From positions 1 to 40,032 of the forward strand of contig NZ_JACBYB010000017.1 in assembly GCF_013415365.1 (NCBI RefSeq): a DNA stretch of 40,032 nt. The letters are read 5' to 3'. This document shows positions 1 to 7,645 of this stretch, piece after piece. The position numbers and the translations under genes were made by a program. Each line of letters begins with the position of its first letter. Within the stretch, counting starts at the first letter, position 1. The notes beneath the pieces are model-generated. The model saw nothing but the letters and a program-made list of their open reading frames with translations. It was not told the DNA's origin and ran no database searches. Source of the DNA: Gemella sp. GL1 (GTDB lineage: Bacteria > Bacillota > Bacilli > Staphylococcales > Gemellaceae).

Positions 1-9
1 TAGTTTTCG

Positions 10-125
10 TCTGGTGGCGATAGCAAAGAGGATACACCTGTACCCATACCGAACACAGAAGTTAAGCTCTTTAGCGTCGACTGTAGTTGGTCTTACGACC
101 TGCGAGATTAGAACGTTGCCAGGCA
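10..125 (+). rRNA. rrf: 5S ribosomal RNA
   Basis: The stretch begins TCTGGTGGCGATAGC and ends CGTTGCCAGGC, which pair as the terminal helix of a Firmicute 5S rRNA. Between them is the conserved CCCATACCGAACAC core followed by GAAGTTAAGCTC. The gene is presumably the last of an rRNA operon whose 16S and 23S genes lie left of the window. The exact ends are uncertain by a few bases. The first ~127 bases are essentially just this gene, consistent with a contig broken at multi-copy rRNA. Confidence 0.95.
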
Positions 126-130
126 ATAGT

Positions 131-154
131 AGAACCCTTTGGGGTTCTTTTTTT
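131..154 (+). terminator. rRNA operon terminator
   Basis: The hairpin AGAACCC / GGGTTCT with a short loop is followed directly by a run of T. It lies just after the 5S gene and would end the rRNA transcript. Confidence 0.85.
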
Positions 155-406
155 ATTTACTTAATTTGATTTTATCTCGAAAATATAGTAATATTATATA
201 TAATATTACTGTTTTATAAAATAGCTGATAACAAATCAGAACTGTGATTTCAATCTGAGCTAAAAGTCCGAACTAAGTTTTATTGGTGGAGGCAGAGAGG
301 ATCGAACCCCGACCTTTGTGGGATGAGTCGCCTTTATTTGTGACCAAGTTTTAGTTAGGTAAACTAGTGACAAAATAATTAAATAATGTCGTCGTAACGT
401 CTTGCT
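155..406. other. Intergenic region with tRNA remnant only
   Basis: This AT-rich spacer lies between the rRNA terminator and the MazG-like gene. Apart from the minus-strand tRNA remnant and a weak TCAGA/TCTGA inverted repeat near 238-260, I see no gene, clear promoter or terminator. Confidence 0.5.
284..364 (-). pseudogene. Degenerate tRNA-like remnant
   Basis: Read on the minus strand, the segment ends in TGCCTCCACCA, a tRNA acceptor 3' strand plus CCA. It is preceded by a T-arm (GGTTCGATCC), a variable loop AGGTC, a CTCAT anticodon-loop-like piece and a D-loop-like ACTTGGTCA. The 5' acceptor strand that should pair with TGCCTCC is absent and the anticodon stem does not pair. This therefore looks like a decayed tRNA, perhaps Met-like from the CAT, and not a working gene. 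The 5' limit is a guess. A fragment of another tRNA-like RNA such as tmRNA is an alternative. Confidence 0.45.
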
Positions 407-451
407 ATGATTGACTTTGTAGAGATAGATTGTAAAGGAGTATGTAGATAT

Positions 452-760
452 ATGAAAGAAATAAAAGAAAAGTCTCTTAGAATTAGAGATTTATATCATA
501 GATTAGAAGAACTACATCATGGATCTAAATGGACTGTAGAAGAAGACGCCCTGGCTTTTCTTACTGATGCAGCTATTGTAGGTCGGCTTACTATGGACAA
601 TCAGGGAAGATGGCCTAGTAATAAGAGTGATGAATTAACCTACAAAATTGGTGAATCTATTTGGTGGCTAGTTATACTGGCAGATAGAATGAATCTTGAT
701 ATTGAAAAATGTATAGAATTATTTTTAGAAGATAAATTGAAAAAAATGGACAATAAATAA
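452..760 (+). CDS. MazG-like family protein
   Basis: A small protein of 102 residues resembling the MazG-like all-alpha NTP pyrophosphohydrolase-type proteins of streptococci. The recognisable pattern is an N-terminal helix (RIRDLYHRLEELHHGSKWT), then EEDALAFLTDAAIVGRL and a C-terminal IWWLVILADRMNLDI helix. Substrate and activity cannot be read from the sequence, and the classical MazG ExxED metal motif is not obvious. I place the start at 452, not at the upstream in-frame ATG at 407, because AAAGGAG at 434-440 sits at ribosome-binding distance and the family begins near here. A closer ATG at 442 is followed immediately by a stop. The gene stands alone between the rRNA end and the capD operon. 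Confidence 0.7.
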   Translation: MKEIKEKSLRIRDLYHRLEELHHGSKWTVEEDALAFLTDAAIVGRLTMDNQGRWPSNKSDELTYKIGESIWWLVILADRMNLDIEKCIELFLEDKLKKMDNK

Positions 761-875
761 GGGAAGAAGACTATAACTTTTCTAAAAAATATAGAAATTA
801 ACTCTTAAATCTAAAACATAGTACTTACCAAAAACTGCTAGATAGCTCTTTGTAATACATCTCTGTAATACAATA

Positions 876-902
876 GAAAACCCCCTAAGGGTTTCTTTTT
901 TT
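876..902 (+). terminator. Rho-independent terminator after MazG-like gene
   Basis: GAAAACCC pairs with GGGTTTC across a short loop, followed by seven or more T. It separates the MazG-like gene from the capD operon. Confidence 0.7.
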
Positions 903-912
903 AGGCTCTTTG

Positions 913-921
913 TGGTAAAAT
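913..921 (+). promoter_or_regulatory. Extended -10 promoter for the capD operon
   Basis: TGGTAAAAT has the form of a TGn extended -10 hexamer (TAAAAT at 916-921). No good -35 is visible 17 bp upstream. It immediately follows the upstream terminator, so it is the likely start of the capD-GT-ybaK transcript. Confidence 0.45.
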
Positions 922-957
922 TATAGTAATATTTTTGTGAATGAAAGTAGGAATTAT

Positions 958-2856
958 ATGGATAAACTATTTAGTTGGACTATATATTCTAAATATAGAC
1001 TGCAACTCATTTTAATTATAGATTTATTATTTGTAATTATTGGTAATGCAGCGGCAGTATTTTTAGATAGAACAATGTATATTGATCAAATATTATATAA
1101 GTTCTCTACTCAATTAAGTCTATTTTTACTTATATCCAGTCTTATTTATTCTCTACTATTTAGCATCTTTTCAGTCTATAAGTCATTATGGTCCTATATA
1201 GGAATTAGGGAGATAGTTAATATATGTATTTCTGTTTTGATTTCTAATTTCTTTGTTAGTATTCTTTATAATTTTATATTTACTGATAATTTTTCTCATA
1301 TAAGATTTACTATCTTTGCCCCCTTATTGATTATATCTGGAATGACTTTTGCTAGGCTTGTATATAGAGCTTTATTAGAAGCCCATAGAAGAAAAAATAA
1401 AACCTCCTATTATAAAAACACCTTAATTATAGGGGCAGGTGATGCTGCCTATTTGCTGATTAAGGAATTGCATAAAAATAATAGGTTTAAGGCTAATATT
1501 GTAGGCTTGATTGATGATAATAGGGTCAATTCTACCGTTAATGGAATAAATGTTCTAGGTAGAACAAGTGAAATAAAAGAATTAATAGAAAAATATGATG
1601 TAAATTTAGTATTTTTAGCTATACCTTCTATATCTGCTAGTGATAAAAATAGAATATTAGATATTTTAAAAGAGGTTAGTCATGTAGAAATTAAGATAAT
1701 GAAAGAAGGGCTAGACCTCTTGGAAGCCAAGTCACTATCTAAACATATAAAAGATGTCTCCATAGAAGACTTATTGGGTAGAGGTGAGATTAAGTTAGAA
1801 AAAAATGAAATTCAGTCTTATATTAGTGATAAAGTAGTTTTAATAACAGGTGCTGGGGGATCTATTGGAAGTCAGATTGCTAAGGAAGTATTTGAATTTA
1901 AGCCTAAATATTTAGTCCTTACTGATATTAATGAAAATAGCCTATATATGCTAGAAAGAGATTTTGATTTTAAAAAATTGTCAAATTCTAAATATGAAAA
2001 TATAGAATACATATCTGAGATAGTTTCTATTAGGGAAAAAGAAAATCTTAGGCAAGTATTTGATAAATATAGACCTGATGTAGTCTTTCATGCTGCTGCC
2101 CACAAGCATGTTCCACTAATGGAACGTAGACCACAAGAGGCGGTAAAAAATAATGTAGTTGGTACTAAAAATGTTATGGAAGTTGCTGTTGATTTTAAAG
2201 TAGAGAGATTTATAATGATTTCTACCGATAAGGCTGTTAATCCAACAAATGTTATGGGAGCATCTAAGAGGCTTACAGAAATAATCTTACAGGCAAAAGC
2301 TAATAAGTATGATACCAAGTTTGCAGCAGTAAGATTTGGTAATGTTTTAGGCTCTAATGGTTCAGTAATACCAATATTTAAGGAACAAATAAAAAAAGGA
2401 GGACCCCTTACTATAACTCATAGAAATATAATAAGATATTTTATGACTATACCGGAGGCGGCACAATTAGTTTTGCAGGCAGGTTTTTATGCTAGTGAGG
2501 GAGAAATTTTCTTGTTAGATATGGGAGAACCGGTAAAAATAATAGATTTGGCCAAAAGTCTTATTAAATTATCAGGTCTAGAAGTTTATAAGGACATTGA
2601 GATTAAGGAAATAGGTTTAAGACCTGGAGAAAAAATGTTTGAAGAATTATCACTGGATTATGAGAATAGTGAAAAAACTGATAATGAGATGATATTTAAG
2701 AATAAAGTTTTAAACATTGATGAAGAACAGCTTAATAGAAAGTTAGAAAGATTAGAGCTATTAGTTCAAAATGGAAATAATACTGAGATAAGAGAATACT
2801 TATTTAAAATTATAAACGAATATAATGGTAAGGAGGTAGAATATGAAGCAAAATAG
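958..2856 (+). CDS. capD: Membrane-type polysaccharide biosynthesis NDP-sugar dehydratase (CapD family)
   Basis: A 632-residue integral-membrane SDR enzyme of the CapD/EpsC/PglF family. Its members convert UDP-GlcNAc to a 4-keto-6-deoxy sugar for surface glycans. Four hydrophobic segments fill roughly residues 10-132. A CoA-binding-like Rossmann domain follows (IGAGDAAYLLI), then the SDR domain with the NAD(P) loop TGAGGSIGSQIA near residue 297. HAAAHKHVPLMERRP and STDKAVNPTNVMGASK are hallmark motifs; the usual catalytic Tyr position is Met, typical of this membrane subfamily. I prefer ATG 958 over an upstream GTG at 937 because AGTAGG precedes it. It is the first gene of an operon and overlaps the glycosyltransferase by 14 bp. 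The exact sugar product is not determinable. Confidence 0.88.
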   Translation: MDKLFSWTIYSKYRLQLILIIDLLFVIIGNAAAVFLDRTMYIDQILYKFSTQLSLFLLISSLIYSLLFSIFSVYKSLWSYIGIREIVNICISVLISNFFVSILYNFIFTDNFSHIRFTIFAPLLIISGMTFARLVYRALLEAHRRKNKTSYYKNTLIIGAGDAAYLLIKELHKNNRFKANIVGLIDDNRVNSTVNGINVLGRTSEIKELIEKYDVNLVFLAIPSISASDKNRILDILKEVSHVEIKIMKEGLDLLEAKSLSKHIKDVSIEDLLGRGEIKLEKNEIQSYISDKVVLITGAGGSIGSQIAKEVFEFKPKYLVLTDINENSLYMLERDFDFKKLSNSKYENIEYISEIVSIREKENLRQVFDKYRPDVVFHAAAHKHVPLMERRPQEAVKNNVVGTKNVMEVAVDFKVERFIMISTDKAVNPTNVMGASKRLTEIILQAKANKYDTKFAAVRFGNVLGSNGSVIPIFKEQIKKGGPLTITHRNIIRYFMTIPEAAQLVLQAGFYASEGEIFLLDMGEPVKIIDLAKSLIKLSGLEVYKDIEIKEIGLRPGEKMFEELSLDYENSEKTDNEMIFKNKVLNIDEEQLNRKLERLELLVQNGNNTEIREYLFKIINEYNGKEVEYEAK

Positions 2857-3964
2857 AATAATGTTAATAATCAGTGCTAATAATCCAAATAAAAGCCTGA
2901 TAGATTATACTAGAGATCTTAGTCTTAATGATATTGATTTAATAGTTGTAGATGATGGATCTGATGCAAAATATAGTGAATTATTTGATAAAATTGTTTC
3001 TGAGGGTCATCTAGTCTTGAGGCATGCTAAAAAAATGGGTCATGGTAGATCTTTAAAAACAGCAATTAATCATATGATGAACAAAGAGAACCTGCCGCCT
3101 TATATAGGTATTGTGGTGACTAGTGCAGACGCAGTTAATGATATTGAGACTGTATTAAAATTAGAAAAAGAGATGACAACATTACCTAATTTTATAATAT
3201 TAGCTAGACAAAATGTTAATTATGATAATATAAGAACTTTTGATAAAGTTTTTAATAGATTTACTAGCTTTATGACTAGATGGATATATGGTAAGAAAAT
3301 AATAGATAATTTTACTAATTTAAGAGCTTATCCTATCAGTCTTATAGGTCAAATTCTTGCTACAAGAGGAGAAGATCTTGATTTAGAAGCTAGATTCTTG
3401 GCTAAGGCAATGGATGAGGGTATAGCTGTAAAAGAGATAAGACTTGATAACAATTATCATGTTGAAAATAAGGGAAAAGAATACTTATTAGAAAAATTTA
3501 AGGTATTCAAGCAAATCATAAGTCCTTTTGCCAAATATAGTTCAATAAGTATAATTACAGCCTTGACAGAACTATTATTGTTTAAAATACTAACAACTCT
3601 ATTTCTTTTCTTTAATATGGAAAAAGATTTAATATTTATATTTGTGAGTATTTTCTTTGCTAAGTCTATGGCTTCAATATTGAATATTGTCTTGAATAAA
3701 AATTATAAATATAAAAATAGTGGACGTAAAAAAATTACATTTTATAGACATTTACTTATAAACTTCATCAAGTTAGGCTTGTCTTCATATTTAATTTATA
3801 TTCTAATGAATAAATTGGCTTATGATGAAGTAAGATCAAAAATACTTGTAGATATACTATTATTCTTATTATTCTATAAGATTGTTTATAGTTGGGTATT
3901 TAGTAGTAAAAATAAAAAAATAAGTGGAGAAGGATATGGCAAAGAAAAAAGAAGTAAAAACTAA
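2843..3964 (+). CDS. Glycosyltransferase family 2 - GtrA fusion
   Basis: This 373-residue protein has an N-terminal GT2 domain (residues ~1-220) with the LIVVDDGSD nucleotide-sugar motif and a TSADAVND segment in the place of the DxD region. The C-terminal half carries about four hydrophobic helices in a GtrA-like arrangement (residues ~230-360), starting FAKYSSISIITALTELLLF and ending with LLFYKIVYSWVFS. Such fusions transfer a sugar to a polyprenyl-phosphate carrier and help move it across the membrane, typically for teichoic acid or glycan decoration. AAGGAGG at 2830-2836 precedes the ATG, which overlaps capD by 14 bp, so the two are probably translationally coupled. Substrate unknown. Confidence 0.82.
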   Translation: MKQNRIMLIISANNPNKSLIDYTRDLSLNDIDLIVVDDGSDAKYSELFDKIVSEGHLVLRHAKKMGHGRSLKTAINHMMNKENLPPYIGIVVTSADAVNDIETVLKLEKEMTTLPNFIILARQNVNYDNIRTFDKVFNRFTSFMTRWIYGKKIIDNFTNLRAYPISLIGQILATRGEDLDLEARFLAKAMDEGIAVKEIRLDNNYHVENKGKEYLLEKFKVFKQIISPFAKYSSISIITALTELLLFKILTTLFLFFNMEKDLIFIFVSIFFAKSMASILNIVLNKNYKYKNSGRKKITFYRHLLINFIKLGLSSYLIYILMNKLAYDEVRSKILVDILLFLLFYKIVYSWVFSSKNKKISGEGYGKEKRSKN

Positions 3965-4424
3965 TGCAATGCGTTTTTTAGATAATAATAAGGTAGACTA
4001 TAAGCACTATGAGTTTGATGCTTCATCAGAAGCAGCAAGAACTGGTGTTGGAGTTGCTGATTTAATTGGTCGAGATTATAAGCAAGTTTTTAAAACAATA
4101 GTAACTACTGATAAGAAGGGTGGCTACTTTGTTGCTGTAATTATGAGTGAAGATAATATTGATTTTAAAAAATTAGCTAAAGAAGCGGGAGTTAAATCAT
4201 TATCAATGTTACCCTTAGCAGAATTGACTCCACTAACCTCTTATGAAAAAGGTGGATGTTCTCCATTTGCTATGAAGAAACAATTCCCTACATTCGTAGA
4301 CCAAAAGGCTAGAGATGTAGAAACAATTATAGTGTCTGCAGGTAAGGTAGGACAGCAGGTGGAAGTTCCAGTAAAAGTATTGGAAGATTTATTAGATGCT
4401 AAGCTAGCAGACCTAATTAAATAA
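3936..4424 (+). CDS. ybaK: Cys-tRNA(Pro)/aminoacyl-tRNA deacylase YbaK/EbsC family
   Basis: A 162-residue member of the YbaK/ProX editing domain family, which hydrolyses mischarged Cys-tRNA(Pro) in trans. Visible family features are the N-terminal NNKVDYKHYEFD segment, the VFKTIVTTDKKGGYFVAVI strand with its conserved Lys, and GGCSPFAMKKQFPTFVD near residues 107-123. The start at ATG 3936 is chosen because GGAG at 3926-3929 gives 6-bp spacing; an upstream in-frame GTG at 3924 lies on the ribosome-binding site itself. It overlaps the end of the glycosyltransferase and closes this operon before a strong terminator. Confidence 0.88.
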   Translation: MAKKKEVKTNAMRFLDNNKVDYKHYEFDASSEAARTGVGVADLIGRDYKQVFKTIVTTDKKGGYFVAVIMSEDNIDFKKLAKEAGVKSLSMLPLAELTPLTSYEKGGCSPFAMKKQFPTFVDQKARDVETIIVSAGKVGQQVEVPVKVLEDLLDAKLADLIK

Positions 4425-4459
4425 GATATTTGGATTTATTCCAAATATCTTTTTTTTTA
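4424..4459 (+). terminator. Terminator of capD-GT-ybaK operon
   Basis: AGATATTTGG and CCAAATATCT form a perfect 10-bp stem around a 7-base loop, followed by eight or more T. Confidence 0.9.
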
Positions 4460-4464
4460 TTTCT

Positions 4465-4473
4465 ATGGTAAAC
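4465..4473 (+). promoter_or_regulatory. Extended -10 promoter for the TVP38 pair
   Basis: TGGTAAACT (TGn plus TAAACT at 4468-4473) lies 30 bp before the start codon and just past the previous terminator. The -35 would fall in the T-rich tail of that terminator, so the call is tentative. Confidence 0.4.
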
Positions 4474-4502
4474 TTTATTAAGTTGATAAATAAGGAGTAG
4501 AA

Positions 4503-5171
4503 ATGTTGAGAAAGTATTTGTATATAGGTCTATCTATAATAATATTGGCTATACTAGTCTATTTTAAGCAAGTAGACAGTCAATTTATAGAACTTTTATC
4601 TGAAGGAAAAAAAGAAGAATTGCTAGCTTATCTTAAAGCTAGTCCTAATACCTTACTGCTAGCTATATTTTTTATGATTATGCAGACACTTATTGCTAAT
4701 ATAAAGGCCACAAACATAATTTATCCAATTGCAGATTTATATGGCTACCTTTCTGGTACATTTGTAGCTTGGTCTGGAGCCATGTTAGGAATAGTAGTAG
4801 TCTTTTTATTAATTAGAAATTTACTAAATCCAATAATATATAGTTTTCTTGCTGATAGATATTATAAAAAAATAAATAGAATTATAGATAGAAATGGCCA
4901 CTTAATGATAATGGCCTTAAATTTAAGCAAGTTTTTATATTTTGATATTCTTATCTATCTGGCAGCTATCTCGACTATGAAATTCTCTAAGTTTCTAAAG
5001 GCTGTGGCAATAGGTCAGTTCTTTTCCTTATTTTTTATTCTCTATTCTTATAAAAATCCACTGAAAATCTTAGAAATTAAGTATATGGATTATATAATAC
5101 ACTACGTCTTTCCTAGTATTATTCTTCTATATATAATAAATAGGATAGTAAAAGATAGAAAAAATCTTTAG
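4503..5171 (+). CDS. TVP38/TMEM64 (SNARE-associated/DedA-like) membrane protein, copy 1
   Basis: A polytopic membrane protein of 222 residues with about five hydrophobic segments. The region around ANIKATNIIYPIADLYGYLSG and GAMLGIVVVFLLIR resembles the VTT/TVP38 core, in which a small-residue-rich re-entrant loop precedes a conserved Arg. Family members are implicated in phospholipid scrambling or carrier recycling, but the role of this one is unknown. AAGGAG at 4491-4496 precedes the ATG. Nine bases separate it from a second, better-matching family member, so the two are co-transcribed and may form a heteromer. The match here is weaker than for its neighbour. Confidence 0.6.
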   Translation: MLRKYLYIGLSIIILAILVYFKQVDSQFIELLSEGKKEELLAYLKASPNTLLLAIFFMIMQTLIANIKATNIIYPIADLYGYLSGTFVAWSGAMLGIVVVFLLIRNLLNPIIYSFLADRYYKKINRIIDRNGHLMIMALNLSKFLYFDILIYLAAISTMKFSKFLKAVAIGQFFSLFFILYSYKNPLKILEIKYMDYIIHYVFPSIILLYIINRIVKDRKNL

Positions 5172-5179
5172 GAGGGTAT

Positions 5180-5740
5180 ATGCAAGAATTTATTTCATCA
5201 TTTGGACTTTTAGCTCCTCTAGTATATCTAATAATAGTAGCCTTAGGACCAATAGTTTTTTTACCCATGTCCTTTTTAGCCATGCTGGGAGGTATACTTT
5301 TTGGATTAAAATTGGGTCTTCTTTTGAATGTCATAGGTATATCCTTAAATTGTTATCTAATGTTTATTATGACAAGATATAGCTTTAAATCATATGTAGA
5401 AAATTTTGTAAACAAAAGATTGACAGAAAAGAATAGACAACTTATTTTTGATGTGGGAGAGGATAAATTAATGCTAAGTATGTTAATACTAAGATTTATA
5501 CCAATCTTCCCATATTCAATAATCAACTATGCTTTTGCCATGACAAATATTTCATTAAAAAAATATATGTTGGCAGGAGTCCTAGGAGCTATACCTGGAA
5601 AAATAGTATATTTAAATTTCGGCGGAGCAAGTACAGATATATTTAGTAAAAAATTTTTAATTGCAGCCTTATTATTAGTTGCCATGACTTTATTGTCCCT
5701 ATATGCATCAAAAAAATATAAAAATAGAAATAAAAAATAA
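5180..5740 (+). CDS. TVP38/TMEM64 family membrane protein, copy 2
   Basis: A 186-residue polytopic membrane protein with the clear TVP38/VTT signature. PIVFLPMSFLAMLGGILFG is followed by the second half LILRFIPIFPYSIINYAFA and GVLGAIPGKIVYLNFGG. These are the two loop-plus-Arg/Pro elements typical of the family. The ATG is preceded by AGGAGGG at 5170-5176. It follows the related upstream gene after 8 bp and is the last gene before a hairpin at 5821. Family knowledge suggests a lipid-transport function; no substrate can be read here. Confidence 0.75.
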   Translation: MQEFISSFGLLAPLVYLIIVALGPIVFLPMSFLAMLGGILFGLKLGLLLNVIGISLNCYLMFIMTRYSFKSYVENFVNKRLTEKNRQLIFDVGEDKLMLSMLILRFIPIFPYSIINYAFAMTNISLKKYMLAGVLGAIPGKIVYLNFGGASTDIFSKKFLIAALLLVAMTLLSLYASKKYKNRNKK

Positions 5741-5820
5741 GGCTGAAATTTGATAAAAAATTTAAAAAGAATTATTAAAGTAAGAATGACCAAATATAAA
5801 AGTAGCTTTATATTTTGAAT

Positions 5821-5849
5821 ACTAACTAATAAAAAAGTTAGTCTTTTTT
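5821..5849 (+). terminator. Terminator after TVP38 pair
   Basis: A short stem ACTAAC / GTTAGT with a 10-base A-rich loop is followed by CTTTTTT. The stem is short but the U-tract is good. Confidence 0.6.
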
Positions 5850-5902
5850 ATTATCTGTATTTTCTTAGAATTAATTATAGACATAAATACTAGATACCCA
5901 GG

Positions 5903-5915
5903 ATAATACGGAAAT
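5903..5915 (-). promoter_or_regulatory. Candidate PurBox (reverse orientation)
   Basis: ATAATACGGAAAT matches the reverse complement of the lactococcal/streptococcal PurBox consensus AWWWCCGAACWWT at 11 of 13 positions by eye. It pairs with a forward-oriented copy about 50 bp downstream. PurR of Firmicutes binds such sites. This is inference from consensus only. Confidence 0.35.
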
Positions 5916-5953
5916 TAAAATATTAAAAATGAAAATATATAAATATGTTATTA

Positions 5954-5966
5954 ATAACCGTACTAT
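5954..5966 (+). promoter_or_regulatory. Candidate PurBox (forward orientation)
   Basis: ATAACCGTACTAT matches AWWWCCGAACWWT at 12 of 13 positions, ending 3 bp before the -35 of the purE promoter. The position fits a PurR-controlled element of the purine operon. Confidence 0.45.
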
Positions 5967-5969
5967 TTA

Positions 5970-5998
5970 TTGTTTTTTATTTCTAATATTGGTATAAT
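5970..5998 (+). promoter_or_regulatory. purE operon promoter
   Basis: TTGTTT at 5970-5975 and TATAAT at 5993-5998 are spaced by 17 bp, with TGG directly before the -10 as an extended element. Transcription would start near 6005, about 25 bases before the purE ATG. Confidence 0.8.
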
Positions 5999-6029
5999 TA
6001 GTGGTAGATAAAAGAGGGAGGACTAGAGC

Positions 6030-6515
6030 ATGAAAAAAGTTGCTGTTGTAATGGGTTCGTCAAGTGATTGGCCAACTATGAAATTAGCTTGTGAAATTTT
6101 GGATGAATTTGGAATTTCATATCATAAGGAGGTAGTAAGTGCCCATAGAACGCCTAAACTAATGTATGATTTTGCAGAAAATGCTAAGGCCAAGGGCTAT
6201 GAGATGATAATTGCAGGAGCAGGTGGAGCAGCCCATCTGCCAGGGATGATTGCATCACTTACTACACTACCTGTAATAGGGGTACCAATCAAGTCTTCAG
6301 TATTAAGTGGTGTAGACTCACTATATTCTATTGTTCAAATGCCAGGTGGAGTGCCAGTTGCAACTATGGCTATAGGTAATGCAGGTGCAAAGAATGCAGG
6401 TCTTCAAGCAGTGAGAAGTCTTGCTGTACATGATGAAGAAATTCATAATAAATTAGTAGCTTATATTGAAAAAACTAAAGAACAAGTTGGAGAAATGAAT
6501 AATGACCTTATATAA
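6030..6515 (+). CDS. purE: N5-carboxyaminoimidazole ribonucleotide mutase PurE
   Basis: Class I PurE of 161 residues, which converts N5-CAIR to CAIR in de novo purine synthesis. The hallmark GSSSDWPTM loop is at residues 9-17, followed by VVSAHRTP at ~36-43 and the [11 protein letters not shown] substrate loop near 63-73. AGGGAGG at 6014-6020 precedes the ATG. It is the first gene of purEKLCFMN and overlaps purK by 14 bp. The adjacent purK is as expected, because class I PurE uses the PurK product. Confidence 0.97.
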   Translation: MKKVAVVMGSSSDWPTMKLACEILDEFGISYHKEVVSAHRTPKLMYDFAENAKAKGYEMIIAGAGGAAHLPGMIASLTTLPVIGVPIKSSVLSGVDSLYSIVQMPGGVPVATMAIGNAGAKNAGLQAVRSLAVHDEEIHNKLVAYIEKTKEQVGEMNNDLI

Positions 6516-7632
6516 AAAATTGGGACTAGATTCTACTATTGGAATTATAGGAGGGGGACAACTTGGTAAGATGCTAGCTGTAGCTGCTAATACCATGGGC
6601 TATAAAACTATTATCCTAGATCCCTCAGATAAGGCTTGTGCAAGGGTGGTTTGTGATGAATTTATATGTGGAGCTTTTGATGATGAGGCTGCCTTAAAAA
6701 AACTGGCAGAGAAGGCAGATTTAATTACTTATGAATTTGAAAATATCCCCGCTAGCTCTATTAAATTATTGGAAGATGAGGGTGCCTATATACCACAAGG
6801 TTTTCATGCTCTAGCAATTTCTCAAGATAGATTGAGAGAAAAGAAAGCCCTAGAAAAAGCAGGTTTCAAGCTTGCTGATTACAGAAAAGTTGATACAAGG
6901 CAGGACTTGGAAAAAGCAGTTGAAGAAATGGGTCTACCCTGTATTTTAAAAACTAGATCAGGTGGTTATGATGGTAAGGGACAAGTGAGTATTGATTCAT
7001 TAGAAGATCTAGACCAGGCTAGTAAACTTTTAGAAGTGGCTTGTATATTAGAGAAAAAATTAAAGTTTGATAAGGAAGTATCGGCAGTATGTGTTAAATC
7101 TGTAAAAGGAGATTTAGATATTCTTCCTATAGGGATTAATGAGCATAGAAATGGAATCTTGCATATCTCTCTTGTTTCACATGAAAGTAAAAAAATTGAA
7201 GAAATTGAAAAAGCAGTAGAAAACTTTTTTGAAGAATTTCAGATAACAGGAATATTAACAATAGAGTTATTTATAGTTGATGGTCATTTAGTAGCAAATG
7301 AAATAGCACCAAGACCTCATAATTCTGGTCACTGGTCTTTAGATGGGGCCAATGTTAGCCAGTTTGAACAAGCCATAAGGGCAATTACTGGGCTAGAACT
7401 TATTAAATCAAAAGCTTTAGCTAATACAGCTATGATTAATCTTTTAGGACAGCACTATGAATACTTGGAAAAATATATAGATGATTTAGGATCATTTTCT
7501 AAAATTCATCTTTATGGAAAAGATGGAAATATCTATAATAGAAAAATAGGACACATTAATATTGTAGATGATGATATGGAATCTTTAGAAGAAAAAGTAA
7601 ACTTAGTAGATAAATTAATAAATAATGGATAA
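6502..7632 (+). CDS. purK: N5-carboxyaminoimidazole ribonucleotide synthase PurK
   Basis: A 376-residue ATP-grasp enzyme that carboxylates AIR with bicarbonate and ATP to give N5-[18 protein letters not shown] opens the N-terminal Rossmann-like domain. The ATP-grasp centre has [15 protein letters not shown] near residues 149-163. The metal-binding end is [24 protein letters not shown] near 255-278. It overlaps purE at its start and purL at its end, consistent with tight translational coupling. Confidence 0.96.
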   Translation: MTLYKKLGLDSTIGIIGGGQLGKMLAVAANTMGYKTIILDPSDKACARVVCDEFICGAFDDEAALKKLAEKADLITYEFENIPASSIKLLEDEGAYIPQGFHALAISQDRLREKKALEKAGFKLADYRKVDTRQDLEKAVEEMGLPCILKTRSGGYDGKGQVSIDSLEDLDQASKLLEVACILEKKLKFDKEVSAVCVKSVKGDLDILPIGINEHRNGILHISLVSHESKKIEEIEKAVENFFEEFQITGILTIELFIVDGHLVANEIAPRPHNSGHWSLDGANVSQFEQAIRAITGLELIKSKALANTAMINLLGQHYEYLEKYIDDLGSFSKIHLYGKDGNIYNRKIGHINIVDDDMESLEEKVNLVDKLINNG

Positions 7633-7645
7633 TAGGGTAAAAGTT

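Larger units (their letters stand above)
5741..6029. other. Intergenic region before the purine operon
   Basis: About 290 bp. It contains the terminator of the upstream operon (5821-5849), two candidate PurBoxes (5903-5915 and 5954-5966) and the purE promoter (5970-5998). No additional ORF is supported. Confidence 0.7.
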
